A stretch of DNA of 64,000 bases from Solirubrobacter soli DSM 22325 (GTDB taxonomy: Bacteria; Actinomycetota; Thermoleophilia; Solirubrobacterales; Solirubrobacteraceae): NCBI RefSeq assembly GCF_000423665.1, contig NZ_AUIK01000001.1, positions 859,941 to 923,940 of the forward strand. Direction: 5' to 3'. A program made the position numbers and the translations under genes. The notes under the pieces are model-generated. The model was given only the letters and a program-made list of their open reading frames with translations, did not search any database and was not told the DNA's origin. Shown piece after piece: positions 8,497-17,244 of the stretch. Numbering within the stretch: position 1 is the stretch's first letter; the number at the start of each line of letters is the position of its first letter.

Positions 8497-9681
8497 CTAC
8501 TTGCTGCGTCGCAGACCCAGGATCGAGAGCAGGAACGAGGTGAAGAAGATCTGCAGGCCGACGATGACGAGCGATGCGGCGAGCACGGCCAGGCGCTCCT
8601 CGGACAGCTGCCCGAAGCCGCGCTGGACCCAGATGATCACGATCGCGCCCATGACGACGAACCCGAGGAACGCGACGAGGCCGCCCAGGACGAGCCCGTG
8701 CTCGAGCCTGAACCGCGCCCGCATGCGATCGAACCAGGGGTCCTTCTCGTTCATGAAGTAGGTGCCGTAGGCGTGTGCGCACAGGCCGAGGGCGACGATC
8801 TGGACGCCGACGATCATCAGCAGCGCGCCCGCGACCATCGTGTGCAGGTCCCACTCGCGGCCGAAGACGTCGATCTGCAGCAGCGCGACGAGCGAGACGA
8901 GCGTGCCCAGGAAGAGCATGATCGCGCCCGGCAGCATGAACAGGTACGTCGGGCTGTGGACGAGCAGGAAGCGCAGGTGGCGCCAGCCGTCGCGGAAGCT
9001 CGAGAGCTTGCTCTCGCCGCCGCGCGGGTGGTACTCGATCGGGAACTCCTCGATCCGCAGCTTCTCCTTGGAGGCGCGGATGACCATCTCGGAGGCGAAC
9101 TCCATGCCGGTCGTGCGCAGGTCCAGGCGCGGCAGCACGTCACGCCGCAGGGCGCGCATGCCGCAGTGCGCGTCGCTGACGCCGGTGCGGAAGAAGACGT
9201 TCAGGATGCCCGTGAGCACCGGGTTGCCGACGTAGCGGTGCAGCCACGGCATCGCGCCCGGATGGATCTGGTCCATGCGGTCGCCCATCACCAGCTCGGC
9301 GCCGCCGTCGAGATGCTTGACGAACTTCGGGATCTCGCGGAAGTCGTACGTCAGGTCCGCGTCGCCCATGACGATGTAGCGCCCGCGGGCGGCGGCGAAG
9401 CCGGCCAGGTAGGCGCTGCCGTAGCCGCGGCGCGGCTCGTGGATGACGCGCGCGCCGGCCGCCGCCGCGAGCTCCGCGCTGCGGTCCTCGGAGGCGTTGT
9501 CGGCGACGACGACCTCGCCGGGGATGCCGAACTCGGACATCACGGCCAGGGCGGTGGTGACACAGCGCTCGATGTTCGCCTCTTCGTTGAGGCACGGGAT
9601 CACGACCGAGACGATGAGCTCCTCGTCGTCCTGGTGATCGAGGGGTTCGAGCGAGGGAGGTGAAGGCTGAAGTGTGCTCAT
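8497..9681 (-). CDS. Polyprenyl-phosphate-type GT2 glycosyltransferase with C-terminal membrane helices
   Basis: A 394-residue protein. Residues 25-250 form a GT-A domain: VSVVIPCLNEEANIERCV, VVADNASEDRSAELAAAAGA, and the metal-binding DAD in IVMGDADLTYDF. IHPGAMPWLHRYVGNPVLTG and DAHCGMRALRRDVLPRLDL are hallmark blocks of the dolichol/undecaprenyl-phosphate mannosyl- and glucosyltransferase group. The C-terminal 140 residues hold four hydrophobic segments, as in DPM1/GtrB-like enzymes. I set the start at ATG 9681. It probably makes a polyprenyl-phosphate-linked sugar used as donor on the outer side of the membrane. Confidence 0.8.
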   Translation of the reverse strand: MSTLQPSPPSLEPLDHQDDEELIVSVVIPCLNEEANIERCVTTALAVMSEFGIPGEVVVADNASEDRSAELAAAAGARVIHEPRRGYGSAYLAGFAAARGRYIVMGDADLTYDFREIPKFVKHLDGGAELVMGDRMDQIHPGAMPWLHRYVGNPVLTGILNVFFRTGVSDAHCGMRALRRDVLPRLDLRTTGMEFASEMVIRASKEKLRIEEFPIEYHPRGGESKLSSFRDGWRHLRFLLVHSPTYLFMLPGAIMLFLGTLVSLVALLQIDVFGREWDLHTMVAGALLMIVGVQIVALGLCAHAYGTYFMNEKDPWFDRMRARFRLEHGLVLGGLVAFLGFVVMGAIVIIWVQRGFGQLSEERLAVLAASLVIVGLQIFFTSFLLSILGLRRSK

Positions 9682-9818
9682 GGCAAGGCCGGGACGCGTC
9701 TGTCCCGATGATCGGCTAACGGGCGACAAAGCATTAAGTCGCGCAGAAAGCCGCGAGCCAGGGTAGCCAACGCCGCGGCGGGCTCCTGCAGGCGGTGTGC
9801 CACCCTACCCGCCCGCCC

Positions 9819-10952
9819 GTGCGCATCTGCATCGTCTACGACTGCCTGTTCCCCTACACCGTCGGCGGCGGGGAGCGCTGGTACCGCAACGTCGCGCAGC
9901 GGCTCGCCGCGGACGGTCACGACGTCACGTACCTGACGCTGCGCCAGTGGCCGAAGGGTGAACGCGGCGAGGTCCCCGGCGTGCGCGTGATCGCCGTCGG
10001 GCCGCGGATGGCGCTGTACGGCGCGAACGGCAACCGCCGGATCCAGCCGCCGCTGGTCTTCGGCCTCGGCGTGCTCTGGCACCTGCTCCGCCACGGCCGT
10101 CGCTACGACGTCGTGCACACCTCGTCGTTCCCGTACTTCTCGCTGCTCGCGGCGGCCGCATTGCGCCCGCTGCACCGCTACCGGATCGTCGTCGACTGGT
10201 TCGAGCTGTGGAGCCGCGAGTACTGGAGCGAGTACCTCGGCGGCATCGGCGGCAAGGTCGGCCGCGCCGTGCAGAACCTCTGCCTGCGCGTCCGCCAGCA
10301 CGCGTTCTGCTTCGCCGAGCTGACCGCCCGCCGCCTGCGCGAGGACGGCCTGCGCGGCGAGGTGACCGTCCTGCGCGGGATGTTCTCCGGGCCCGAGACG
10401 CCACCCGCTCCGGTCCCGGCCACCGACGTCGTCGTCTTCGCCGGCCGCCACATCCCCGAGAAGCGCGCACCCGCCGTCGTGCGCGCCGTCGCGCAGGTGC
10501 CGGACCTCCACGGCCTGATCCTCGGCGACGGCCCGGACTACGAGGAGGTCAAGGCCGAGATCGCGCGCCTGGACGTCGGCGACCGCGTCGAGGCGCCGGG
10601 CTTCGTGGAGACCGCGCGGGTCGAGCAGGAGCTCGCGCGGGCGCTGTGCCTCGTGCTCCCGTCGCGTCGCGAGGGCTACGGGCTGGTCGTGGTCGAGGCC
10701 GCCTCGCTCGGCACGCCGTCGGTGCTCGTCCGTGACCCCGACAACGCGGCCACCGAGCTGATCGAAGAGGGCGTCAACGGCTTCGTCGCGGACGCTGTCG
10801 AGGATCTCCCAGAGGCGATCGAGCGCGTCAGATCCGCAGGGCCGGAGCTGCGCGCCTCGACCGCCGACTGGTACGGCCGCAACGCGAGCCGGCTGTCACT
10901 CGCCGGCTCGCTCGACACGGTCGCGGAGAGCTACGCGAGCGTTCGCTCGTAG
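9819..10952 (+). CDS. Glycosyltransferase family 4 protein
   Basis: A 377-residue GT-B enzyme starting at GTG 9819 (VRICIVYDCLFPYTVGGGER). The C-terminal Glycos_transf_1 domain shows VVFAGRHIPEKRAPAVVRAV, LILGDGPDYEEV and PSRREGYGLVVVEAASLGTP, which is the retaining GT4 EGYGLVVVEA (E-x7-E) motif, then NGFVADAVEDL. A TACCCG sequence lies seven bases before the start. Its 3' end overlaps the convergent gene by 22 bp. It is one of several GT4 enzymes that assemble the repeat unit; specificity is unknown. Confidence 0.85.
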   Translation: MRICIVYDCLFPYTVGGGERWYRNVAQRLAADGHDVTYLTLRQWPKGERGEVPGVRVIAVGPRMALYGANGNRRIQPPLVFGLGVLWHLLRHGRRYDVVHTSSFPYFSLLAAAALRPLHRYRIVVDWFELWSREYWSEYLGGIGGKVGRAVQNLCLRVRQHAFCFAELTARRLREDGLRGEVTVLRGMFSGPETPPAPVPATDVVVFAGRHIPEKRAPAVVRAVAQVPDLHGLILGDGPDYEEVKAEIARLDVGDRVEAPGFVETARVEQELARALCLVLPSRREGYGLVVVEAASLGTPSVLVRDPDNAATELIEEGVNGFVADAVEDLPEAIERVRSAGPELRASTADWYGRNASRLSLAGSLDTVAESYASVRS

Positions 10953-12016
10953 CTGGCCGCGGTCAGCTCCGCGGTCCGCTCCCACGTGAACTCGGCCACG
11001 CGCGCCAGGCCGGCCTCGCGCAGCCGCGCGGCCTCGGCGGGAATCCGCCGCAGGGCGTCGGCGATCGCCCGCGGGTCATGCGGGTCGAACAGGAGCGCCG
11101 CGTCACCCGCCACCTCGGGGAGCGACGTCGCGTCGCTGCACGCGACCGGCACGCCGCGCGCCATCGCCTCGAGCACCGGCAGCCCGAAGCCCTCGGCCAG
11201 CGAGGGGAACACAAACGCCGACGCGAGGGCGTACAAGCCCTCGAGATCCTCGGCCGACACCCACGCCGGGAACACCGCCCGCAGTCCGAGCGAGGCCGCT
11301 CGCGAGCGCAGCTCCGCCTCGTGCGGCGTCGCGTAGCCGGGCATGACCACCACCGGGCGGTCCTCGAGCAGCGCGACCGCCTCCAGCAGCCGCAGCAGGT
11401 TCTTGTGCGGCCGCTTGGCGCTGACGGTCAGCAGCACCGGACCGTCGCCCAGCTCCAGCCGCGCGCGCAATTCGGCGGCCGGCGTCGGCGCCACCGGCGG
11501 CCGCGGCGTCACGCCGAGCGGCACGACGTCGACCTTGGCCTCCGGCGTGCCCAGATGCTGCGCGAGGTCGCGGCGGGTCGAGGCAGCGTCGACGATGATC
11601 CGGTGCGAGCGGCGCGCCGCGGCCGGCACCAGCGCGCGCATGCCCAGCGCCCGCACGCCGAAGTGCGCGTCGGGCACGACCAGGTAGTTGAGGTCGTGGA
11701 TCGTCGTGACGCGCCGCGGCCCGCTGACCAGCGGCGCGGTGCTCGCCAGCGAGTGGATCAGGTCGCAGCCGTGGGCGGCGGAGGCCCGCGGCACCGCGAG
11801 CTGGTCGCCGCGCACCCAGTCGACGCGGTTGCGGGCGTCGAGCCCGAGCACGACCGTGTCGACGCCGAGGTGCTGCCCGGCGGCCGCCCGCGACACGAAC
11901 GCCGTCAGCCGCAGCCCCGGCCTCGCCGCCAGCCGCGGGATCAGCTCGCGGGCGTAGACCTCCATGCCGCCGATCTCCCCGGGTACGAGGTAGACGAGGT
12001 TGAGTGCGACGTGCAC
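10931..12016 (-). CDS. Glycosyltransferase family 4 protein
   Basis: A 361-residue GT4 enzyme. The N-terminus MHVALNLVYLVPGEIGGMEV has the acceptor-side glycine loop. The donor domain has LLTVSAKRPHKNLLRLLEA, PSLAEGFGLPVLEAMARGVP (E-x7-E) and SLPEVAGDAALLFDPHD. It belongs to the mannosyl/rhamnosyl transferase group with the KRPHKN motif. It is clearly paralogous to the genes at 12643-13767 and 13737-14894, suggesting local duplication. Only four bases separate it from the upstream methyltransferase gene, so they are probably cotranscribed. Confidence 0.85.
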   Translation of the reverse strand: MHVALNLVYLVPGEIGGMEVYARELIPRLAARPGLRLTAFVSRAAAGQHLGVDTVVLGLDARNRVDWVRGDQLAVPRASAAHGCDLIHSLASTAPLVSGPRRVTTIHDLNYLVVPDAHFGVRALGMRALVPAAARRSHRIIVDAASTRRDLAQHLGTPEAKVDVVPLGVTPRPPVAPTPAAELRARLELGDGPVLLTVSAKRPHKNLLRLLEAVALLEDRPVVVMPGYATPHEAELRSRAASLGLRAVFPAWVSAEDLEGLYALASAFVFPSLAEGFGLPVLEAMARGVPVACSDATSLPEVAGDAALLFDPHDPRAIADALRRIPAEAARLREAGLARVAEFTWERTAELTAASYERTLA

Positions 12017-12020
12017 GGGG

Positions 12021-12617
12021 CTACGCGTTCGGCACGCGGGCCGTCAGCCACACGTTCCGGCGCCAGACAGGCAGCCACGCGAGGGCGGTGAACGGGAACG
12101 GGCGGCGGTTGTCCTTGGTGCGCGCCGAGACGATCGAGGTGCCGGGGAAGACCGACTCGTACCCGACGTGCTCGACGTCCCAGCCCTGGTCGGCGAACAG
12201 CAGCCGGAACGCCTTGCGGGTGAACGGACGGCGGTGCGTGTAGTCGTCCCACACCCACCGCTGCGCGTCCGGGGAGGACGCGAACACCCGCCCGCCGGGG
12301 ACCAGCACCCGCTGGACCTCGCGGACGACCGCGACGGGGTCGCGCACGTGCTCGAGCAGGTCCTTGAGGATCGCCCCCTCGAACGCGTCGTCCTCGAACG
12401 GGAGCGGCTCGTCGACGTCGGCCAGCAGCACGCGCCGGCCCGCGGCGGCCGCCGCCTCGACCGCGGCGGGCGAGCCGTCGATCCCCGTGTAGTCGGTGAA
12501 GTGCGCCGCCAGCCACGCGCTTCCGCAGCCGACGTCGAGCAGCTTCGTGTCGCGCCCGAAATGCCGCGTGACGTCGCGCCAGTACCCGGGCTGCTCGTGC
12601 CACTCGAAATACCCCAT
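12021..12617 (-). CDS. Class I SAM-dependent methyltransferase
   Basis: A 198-residue methyltransferase. Motif I is KLLDVGCGSAWLAAHF (about 25-40), followed by YTGIDGSPAAVEAA, LPFEDDAFEGAILKDLLEHV and the post-II segment VLVPGGRVFASSPD. This is the Methyltransf_11 pattern. A YTHRRPFTRKAFRLLF block near residue 130 is common in polysaccharide-cluster methyltransferases. It lies just upstream of a GT4 gene and is divergent from another, so it probably O-methylates a sugar or a glycan end. The substrate is not determined. Confidence 0.8.
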   Translation of the reverse strand: MGYFEWHEQPGYWRDVTRHFGRDTKLLDVGCGSAWLAAHFTDYTGIDGSPAAVEAAAAAGRRVLLADVDEPLPFEDDAFEGAILKDLLEHVRDPVAVVREVQRVLVPGGRVFASSPDAQRWVWDDYTHRRPFTRKAFRLLFADQGWDVEHVGYESVFPGTSIVSARTKDNRRPFPFTALAWLPVWRRNVWLTARVPNA

Positions 12618-12630
12618 GGGGCGTTGAGCC

Positions 12631-12636
12631 TACGAT
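12631..12636 (+). promoter_or_regulatory. Candidate -10 box for a leaderless transcript
   Basis: TACGAT lies exactly six bases before the GTG start at 12643, with no Shine-Dalgarno sequence. The divergent start codon is only 25 bp away at 12617. Confidence 0.5.
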
Positions 12637-12642
12637 GCTGCG

Positions 12643-13767
12643 GTGCCACTGCGCCATGTCGGCTTCAACGCGCTGTTCCTCGATCCAGGGGTCTCGGGCG
12701 GCCCCGAGACGTACCTGCGCGGGCTCGTCCCGGCGATCGCGACCGAGTTCCCTTCACTGCAATTGACCGTCGTCACGACCCGCCGCGGCGCCCGCTCGCT
12801 GCGCGCCGACGGCTGGACCGACTTCGCGCGGATCGTGCACCTCCCGTGCGACGAGGGAGAGCGCGGACGGCGCCTCGCCGCCGAGCAACTCCTGCTCGGC
12901 ACGGTCGCGCGCCGGCGGCGCTTCGACGTCCTGCACTCGCTCGCCTCGATCGGCCCCGTGCTGCCGTCGGTGCCCGCCGTGGTGACGCTGCACGACGTCA
13001 CGTTCTTCCGCATCCGCACGTTCGGCCTCACGACCACGCTGGCGATGAAGGCGATCGTGACCGGCGCCGCGCGCACCGCGTCGGCGCTGATCTCCGGGTC
13101 GGCCGCCGCCCGCGACGAAGCGTGCGAGGAGCTGCACCTGGACCCGGCGCGCTTCACCGTCGTCCACCACGGCGCCGGGCGGCTGCCGGACACGGTGCCC
13201 ACGCCCGCCGCGGACATCCGCGCCAAGCTCGGCCTCGACGGGCAGCGCGTGGTGCTCACCGTGGGCGCGATCCGCCCGCACAAGAACCAGGGGGTGCTGG
13301 TCGAGGCGCTCCCGTCGCTGCCCGCCGACGTGGTGCTCGTGCTCGCGGGGCGCCCGGAGCTGGGCGCCGAGGAGCTGGGCGAGCGGGCGCGTGCGCTCGG
13401 CGTCGCCGAGCGGGTCGTCACGACCGGCTACCTCGACGACGCCGACCTCGAAGGCCTCTGGCGGGTGGCGTCCTGCTTCGCCTTCCCGACCCGCGCCGAA
13501 GGCTTCGGCCTCCCGCTGCTGGAGGCGATGCAGCGCGGCGTCCCCGCCGCGTGCTCGGACATCCCCGTGCTCCGCGAGGTGGGCGGCGACGTGGCGCGGC
13601 GCTTCGATCCCGACGACCCGGCCGGGGCCGCCGCCGCGGTGCAGGCCGCGATGGCCGATCCGGACGCCGCCGAGCGCGGCCGCGTCCAGGCGCAGGCGTT
13701 CTCGTGGGAGGCGTCGGCGCGCGGGACCTACGCGGCCTACGAGCGCGCGCTGACGGCGCGCCGGTAG
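12643..13767 (+). CDS. Glycosyltransferase family 4 protein
   Basis: A 374-residue GT4 enzyme starting at GTG 12643 (PLRHVGFNALFLDPGVSGGP). Donor-domain blocks are VVLTVGAIRPHKNQGVLVEA, PTRAEGFGLPLLEAMQRGVP (E-x7-E) and VLREVGGDVARRFDPDDPAG. The IRPHKN motif marks the same subgroup as its two minus-strand neighbours, so the three look like local duplicates with one inverted. The last 31 bases overlap the convergent gene. Confidence 0.85.
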   Translation: MPLRHVGFNALFLDPGVSGGPETYLRGLVPAIATEFPSLQLTVVTTRRGARSLRADGWTDFARIVHLPCDEGERGRRLAAEQLLLGTVARRRRFDVLHSLASIGPVLPSVPAVVTLHDVTFFRIRTFGLTTTLAMKAIVTGAARTASALISGSAAARDEACEELHLDPARFTVVHHGAGRLPDTVPTPAADIRAKLGLDGQRVVLTVGAIRPHKNQGVLVEALPSLPADVVLVLAGRPELGAEELGERARALGVAERVVTTGYLDDADLEGLWRVASCFAFPTRAEGFGLPLLEAMQRGVPAACSDIPVLREVGGDVARRFDPDDPAGAAAAVQAAMADPDAAERGRVQAQAFSWEASARGTYAAYERALTARR

Positions 13768-14894
13768 CTCTCGAGCGTCGCCGCCGCGGTCGCCTCCCAG
13801 GTGAACGCGCGGCAGCGCTCGTACCCCGCCTCGACGAGCTGCGCGGCCAGGACCGGGTCGGTGAGGACGCGCTCCAGCGCGCCGCGGATCGCGTCGACGT
13901 CCAACGGGTCGAACTGCACGGCGGCCGACCCGACGACCTCCGGCAGCGAGGAGACGTTCGAGCACGCCACGGGCACCCCGCGGCGCATCGCCTCCAGCAG
14001 CGGCAGGCCGAAGCCCTCCTGCAGCGACGGCAGCGCGAACACCGCCGCGAGCCGGTAGAGCCCTTCGAGCTGCGCGTCGGTGAGCCAGCCCGGAAAGCGC
14101 ACCCGGTCCGCCACACCGAGCTCCTGCGCGAGCGCGCGCAGCTCGGCCTCGTGCGGCGTCGCCGACCCGACGAGCACGAGCTGGACGTCGTCGGCCAGCC
14201 CGGCGACCGCGCGGATCAGCCGCGGCAGGTTCTTGTGCTCGCGCTTCTGCGCCACGCACAGCACGACCCGCGCATGACCCAACCCGAGCTCGGACCGCAG
14301 CCGCGCCTCCGGCTCCGGCTCGGTCACGCCGCCCTCCGGCACGCCGTGCGGCACCACGTCGATCTTGGCCTCGGGCAGCCCGATCGTCGCGACCATGTCG
14401 CGCTTGGCCGCCTCCGAGATCGCGATCACGCGGTCCGCCACCCGCGCGCTCGGCAGCGCGGTCGCCTTCATCATGAACGTGGCGCGGGCGCTCATCGTCT
14501 GCGGGAAGTGCAGCCAGATCAGGTCGTGCAGCGTCACGACGCGGGCGACCCGCGGGGAGACGAGCGGCACGATGTTCGCCAGCCCGTGGATGACGTCGAG
14601 GTGCCGCCGCGCCGCCGACCACGGCTGCGCCGCCCACTGCGCGGCCCCGGTGAGGAGCGGGTTCCACGGCTTCGGCGAGTCGTAGTCGACCGGGAACGTG
14701 ACCCACTCGACCTCGCCCGCCCAGTCCGCGGCGCGCACCTCCGGCGGCACGACCCGGCCGACGAAACCCGTGAGCCGCAGGCCGGGCTCGGCCTCGAGCA
14801 GCGCCGGGATCAGCTCGCGCGCATACGTCCCCGCCCCGCCTGCGCCGTCGACGAGGTAGACCAGGTTGAGCCCGACGCGCAGCGGCCGGGTCAT
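13737..14894 (-). CDS. Glycosyltransferase family 4 protein
   Basis: A 385-residue GT4 enzyme. The start at ATG 14894 (MTRPLRVGLNLVYLVDGAGG) overlaps the flippase stop by four bases (ATGA), showing translational coupling. Donor-domain motifs are VVLCVAQKREHKNLPRLIRA, PSLQEGFGLPLLEAMRRGVP and SLPEVVGSAAVQFDPLD. The N-terminus is very close to that of the gene at 10931-12016 (VALNLVYLV), consistent with duplication. Cotranscription with a flippase, an epimerase and an RmlC-like gene suggests it builds the unit that the flippase carries. Confidence 0.85.
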   Translation of the reverse strand: MTRPLRVGLNLVYLVDGAGGAGTYARELIPALLEAEPGLRLTGFVGRVVPPEVRAADWAGEVEWVTFPVDYDSPKPWNPLLTGAAQWAAQPWSAARRHLDVIHGLANIVPLVSPRVARVVTLHDLIWLHFPQTMSARATFMMKATALPSARVADRVIAISEAAKRDMVATIGLPEAKIDVVPHGVPEGGVTEPEPEARLRSELGLGHARVVLCVAQKREHKNLPRLIRAVAGLADDVQLVLVGSATPHEAELRALAQELGVADRVRFPGWLTDAQLEGLYRLAAVFALPSLQEGFGLPLLEAMRRGVPVACSNVSSLPEVVGSAAVQFDPLDVDAIRGALERVLTDPVLAAQLVEAGYERCRAFTWEATAAATLESYRRAVSARS

Positions 14895-16363
14895 GTGGCC
14901 GATCCGCGCAGCCGTCGCGCCTCGATGTAGACCTCCTCGGGGACACCGCGCACGAGCACCAGCACGAGCAGGTAGACGCCCACGCCGAGCAGCGCCTTGG
15001 CCAGCGATGGGATCGGGACGAACCAGACCGCGAGCGCCGGCGCCAGGGCCACCAGCGTGCGCGGCATCATCCGCAGCCACTGCCCCACCGGGAGTCCGCG
15101 CCGCGCCAGCACCCAGCAACTCGCGACCAGCGCGAGGATGTCGGCCGTCATCGTCGCCACCGCGACGCCCTCCGCGCCGTGGGTCGTGCCGAGGATGCCC
15201 GAGCCGATCCCGTTCAGCAGCAGCGCTCCGCCCCAGATCAGCAGGATCGGCCGGTGCGCGCGCAGGCTCAGCAACGCGTAGTTGACGGTCACGCTGAGGA
15301 ACACCACGAACAGGGTCACGCCCTGGATGCGCATCACGTCCGCGGCGGGCGCGAACTCCGCCCCGGCCACGACCTCGATGATGAAGCTCGCCCCGAGCAC
15401 CAGCCCGAGAGCCAGCGCGGCGCCCGCGACGGTCATCGCGTGGAACATGCGCCCGATCCCGTAGGAGAGCCGGTCGCGGTCGTCGCGGGCCGCGCGGACG
15501 AAGATGGGGAAGGCGCCCGCGACCGCGAGCTGGGGGACGCTGATCAGGACCTCGGTGACGCGGAAGGACGCGCCGAAGTAGCCGACCTGGTCGGGGTCCG
15601 AGACCAGCGAGAGCACGATCAGCGCGACCCGGAAGTAGACCAGCGTGATCAGCACGATCGCGGCGAACGGGACGATGTCGCGCATCAGCTCGCGCCACTC
15701 GCCGAACGCGAACCGCGGCCGCATCGGCATCTTCCCGCGGACCAGCCAGACCGTCGCCAGGACGGCCACCAGCGAGGCCGGGATCAGTACCCCGAAGAAC
15801 CACACGAGGCTCGCGCCGAGCGCCACCAGCAGGGCGATCCCGATCACCGAGGCGAGCTGGCGCACGAACTCGAGCACGGTCACCCAGCCGAGCCGCAGAT
15901 CGACCAGCAGGCGCACCGACAGCGTGCTCTGGAACGTCTGGGTGATCGCGCCGATCCCGGCCAGCACCGTGCCGAAGACCATCGCCGAGCCGTAGCCCGC
16001 GATCGCGGCGAACGCGACCGCCCCGGTGAGGCCGATCACGCCGAGGAAGAGCCGCATCCCGATCATGTTGCGCAGCAGCGAGTCGTGCTCGGACGGGTCG
16101 CGGTCGACGAGCTCGCGCAACGCGACACCGGTCAGCCCCGCGTCGGTCAGGCCCGCGACGATCGAGACCAGCGCGACGACGGTCACGTAGCGCCCGCCGT
16201 CCTCGACGCCGAGGTGCCGGAACAGCAGCGCCGCCGACAACGTCGTGATGACGATGCCGGCGCCGAACCCCGCGATGCGGATGACGCCGCCGCGGATCGC
16301 CGCGGGACCGGCCGACGGCGTGTCGAGCAGGTCCGGGGGGTCTTCCTCGGTCGCCATCGTCAC
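14891..16363 (-). CDS. Wzx-like polysaccharide flippase (MOP superfamily)
   Basis: A 490-residue membrane protein with about 12-14 hydrophobic helices and short polar loops. The N-terminal block RIAGFGAGIVITTLSAALLF, followed by FRHLGVEDGGRYVTVVALVS, matches the oligosaccharide flippase family that moves undecaprenyl-PP-linked repeat units to the outer face of the membrane. The start is taken as GTG 16363, whose GTGA overlaps the upstream gene's stop; an ATG two codons inside is an alternative. Its presence beside a Wzm/Wzt transporter means the locus encodes two different export routes. Confidence 0.85.
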   Translation of the reverse strand: MTMATEEDPPDLLDTPSAGPAAIRGGVIRIAGFGAGIVITTLSAALLFRHLGVEDGGRYVTVVALVSIVAGLTDAGLTGVALRELVDRDPSEHDSLLRNMIGMRLFLGVIGLTGAVAFAAIAGYGSAMVFGTVLAGIGAITQTFQSTLSVRLLVDLRLGWVTVLEFVRQLASVIGIALLVALGASLVWFFGVLIPASLVAVLATVWLVRGKMPMRPRFAFGEWRELMRDIVPFAAIVLITLVYFRVALIVLSLVSDPDQVGYFGASFRVTEVLISVPQLAVAGAFPIFVRAARDDRDRLSYGIGRMFHAMTVAGAALALGLVLGASFIIEVVAGAEFAPAADVMRIQGVTLFVVFLSVTVNYALLSLRAHRPILLIWGGALLLNGIGSGILGTTHGAEGVAVATMTADILALVASCWVLARRGLPVGQWLRMMPRTLVALAPALAVWFVPIPSLAKALLGVGVYLLVLVLVRGVPEEVYIEARRLRGSAT

Positions 16364-17244
16364 CGCAGCGCCTCGAGCGAGCGGGCAAGGCCTTCGTCGA
16401 GCCCGACGAGCGGGACGACCCCGACCTCCTCGCGCAGCCGGCGCGCGTCGGCCACGAGCCGCGGCGGGTCGCCCGGGCGCTCCGGCAGCGCGCCGAACCG
16501 CGGCAGCTCCGGGGCGCCGGCGATCGCCGCCAGGCGCTCGACCACCTCGCGCACCGCGACGGGCTCGCCGGACCCGATGTTCACCGGCCCGGTGACGTGG
16601 CCCGACGCGAGCGCGGCGAACGCGGCGGCCGCGTCGGAGACGTGCAGGAAGTCGCGGACCTGGTCGCCGCGGGTCGTCGGCACCTGCTCGCCGGCGAGCA
16701 GCGCGCGCCCGACGCCCGGCACCAGCCGCCCGGCGGGCTCACCCGCCCCGTAGATGAAGAAGATCCGGCCCCAGGCGAGCTCGAACCCCGCCTGCTCCGC
16801 GAACCCCGCCGCGACCGTGTGCAGGCCGTGCTTGGCCGCGCCGTAGAGCGTCGCCGGCCGCAGCGGCGTGGCCAGTTCCTCGCAGCGGTCGCCGAGATCG
16901 GTCCAGTCGTACTCGGCGCAGGTGCCGGCGAGCACGGCGCGCTGCCCGCCCGCCGCCGCGAACGCGCGCAGCAGCGCCAGCGACGCCTCGACCCACCGGA
17001 CGTTCTCCGGCGCGCTCCAGAACTTGCCGTGCTCGACGTACCAGGCGAGGTGGACCAGCACCTCGGGGCGCACCGTCGGGACCACATCGGTGGCGGCGAG
17101 CAGGTCGGCCCGGTGCCAGACGAGCGCGTCGTCGCGCGGCTCGCCCGTGGTCACGGCGTGCACCTCGTGGCCGGCGGCGAGGAGCCGGCCGGCCACGTGG
17201 CGGCCGAGGAAGCCCGTGGCCCCGGTGAGCAGGACGCGACTCAC
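16360..17244 (-). CDS. NAD-dependent epimerase/dehydratase (extended SDR), likely deoxysugar 4-ketoreductase
   Basis: A 294-residue extended SDR. The nucleotide-binding loop TGATGFLG is at about 7-14, the catalytic YGAAK tetrad Tyr/Lys lies at mid-protein, and AGTCAEYDWTD supplies the usual Ser/Thr region. The GTCAEYDW block recurs in reductases and epimerases of deoxysugar pathways. It starts at GTG 17244, overlapping the RmlC-like stop by four bases. Beside a 3,5-epimerase and close to RfbF/RfbG it is a good candidate for the final ketoreduction of a CDP- or dTDP-6-deoxyhexose. That assignment is inference from context. Confidence 0.75.
   Translation of the reverse strand: MSRVLLTGATGFLGRHVAGRLLAAGHEVHAVTTGEPRDDALVWHRADLLAATDVVPTVRPEVLVHLAWYVEHGKFWSAPENVRWVEASLALLRAFAAAGGQRAVLAGTCAEYDWTDLGDRCEELATPLRPATLYGAAKHGLHTVAAGFAEQAGFELAWGRIFFIYGAGEPAGRLVPGVGRALLAGEQVPTTRGDQVRDFLHVSDAAAAFAALASGHVTGPVNIGSGEPVAVREVVERLAAIAGAPELPRFGALPERPGDPPRLVADARRLREEVGVVPLVGLDEGLARSLEALR

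Noticed and set aside
12000..14930. A 976-codon plus-strand open frame
   Set aside because: It is Arg/Pro/Ala-rich, has no motif, and lies across real methyltransferase and glycosyltransferase genes. It is a by-product of high GC content.
13737..16388. One 883-residue minus-strand gene
   Set aside because: Only the part after 14894 (GT4) shows family motifs; upstream, the real reading frame is the flippase in another frame.
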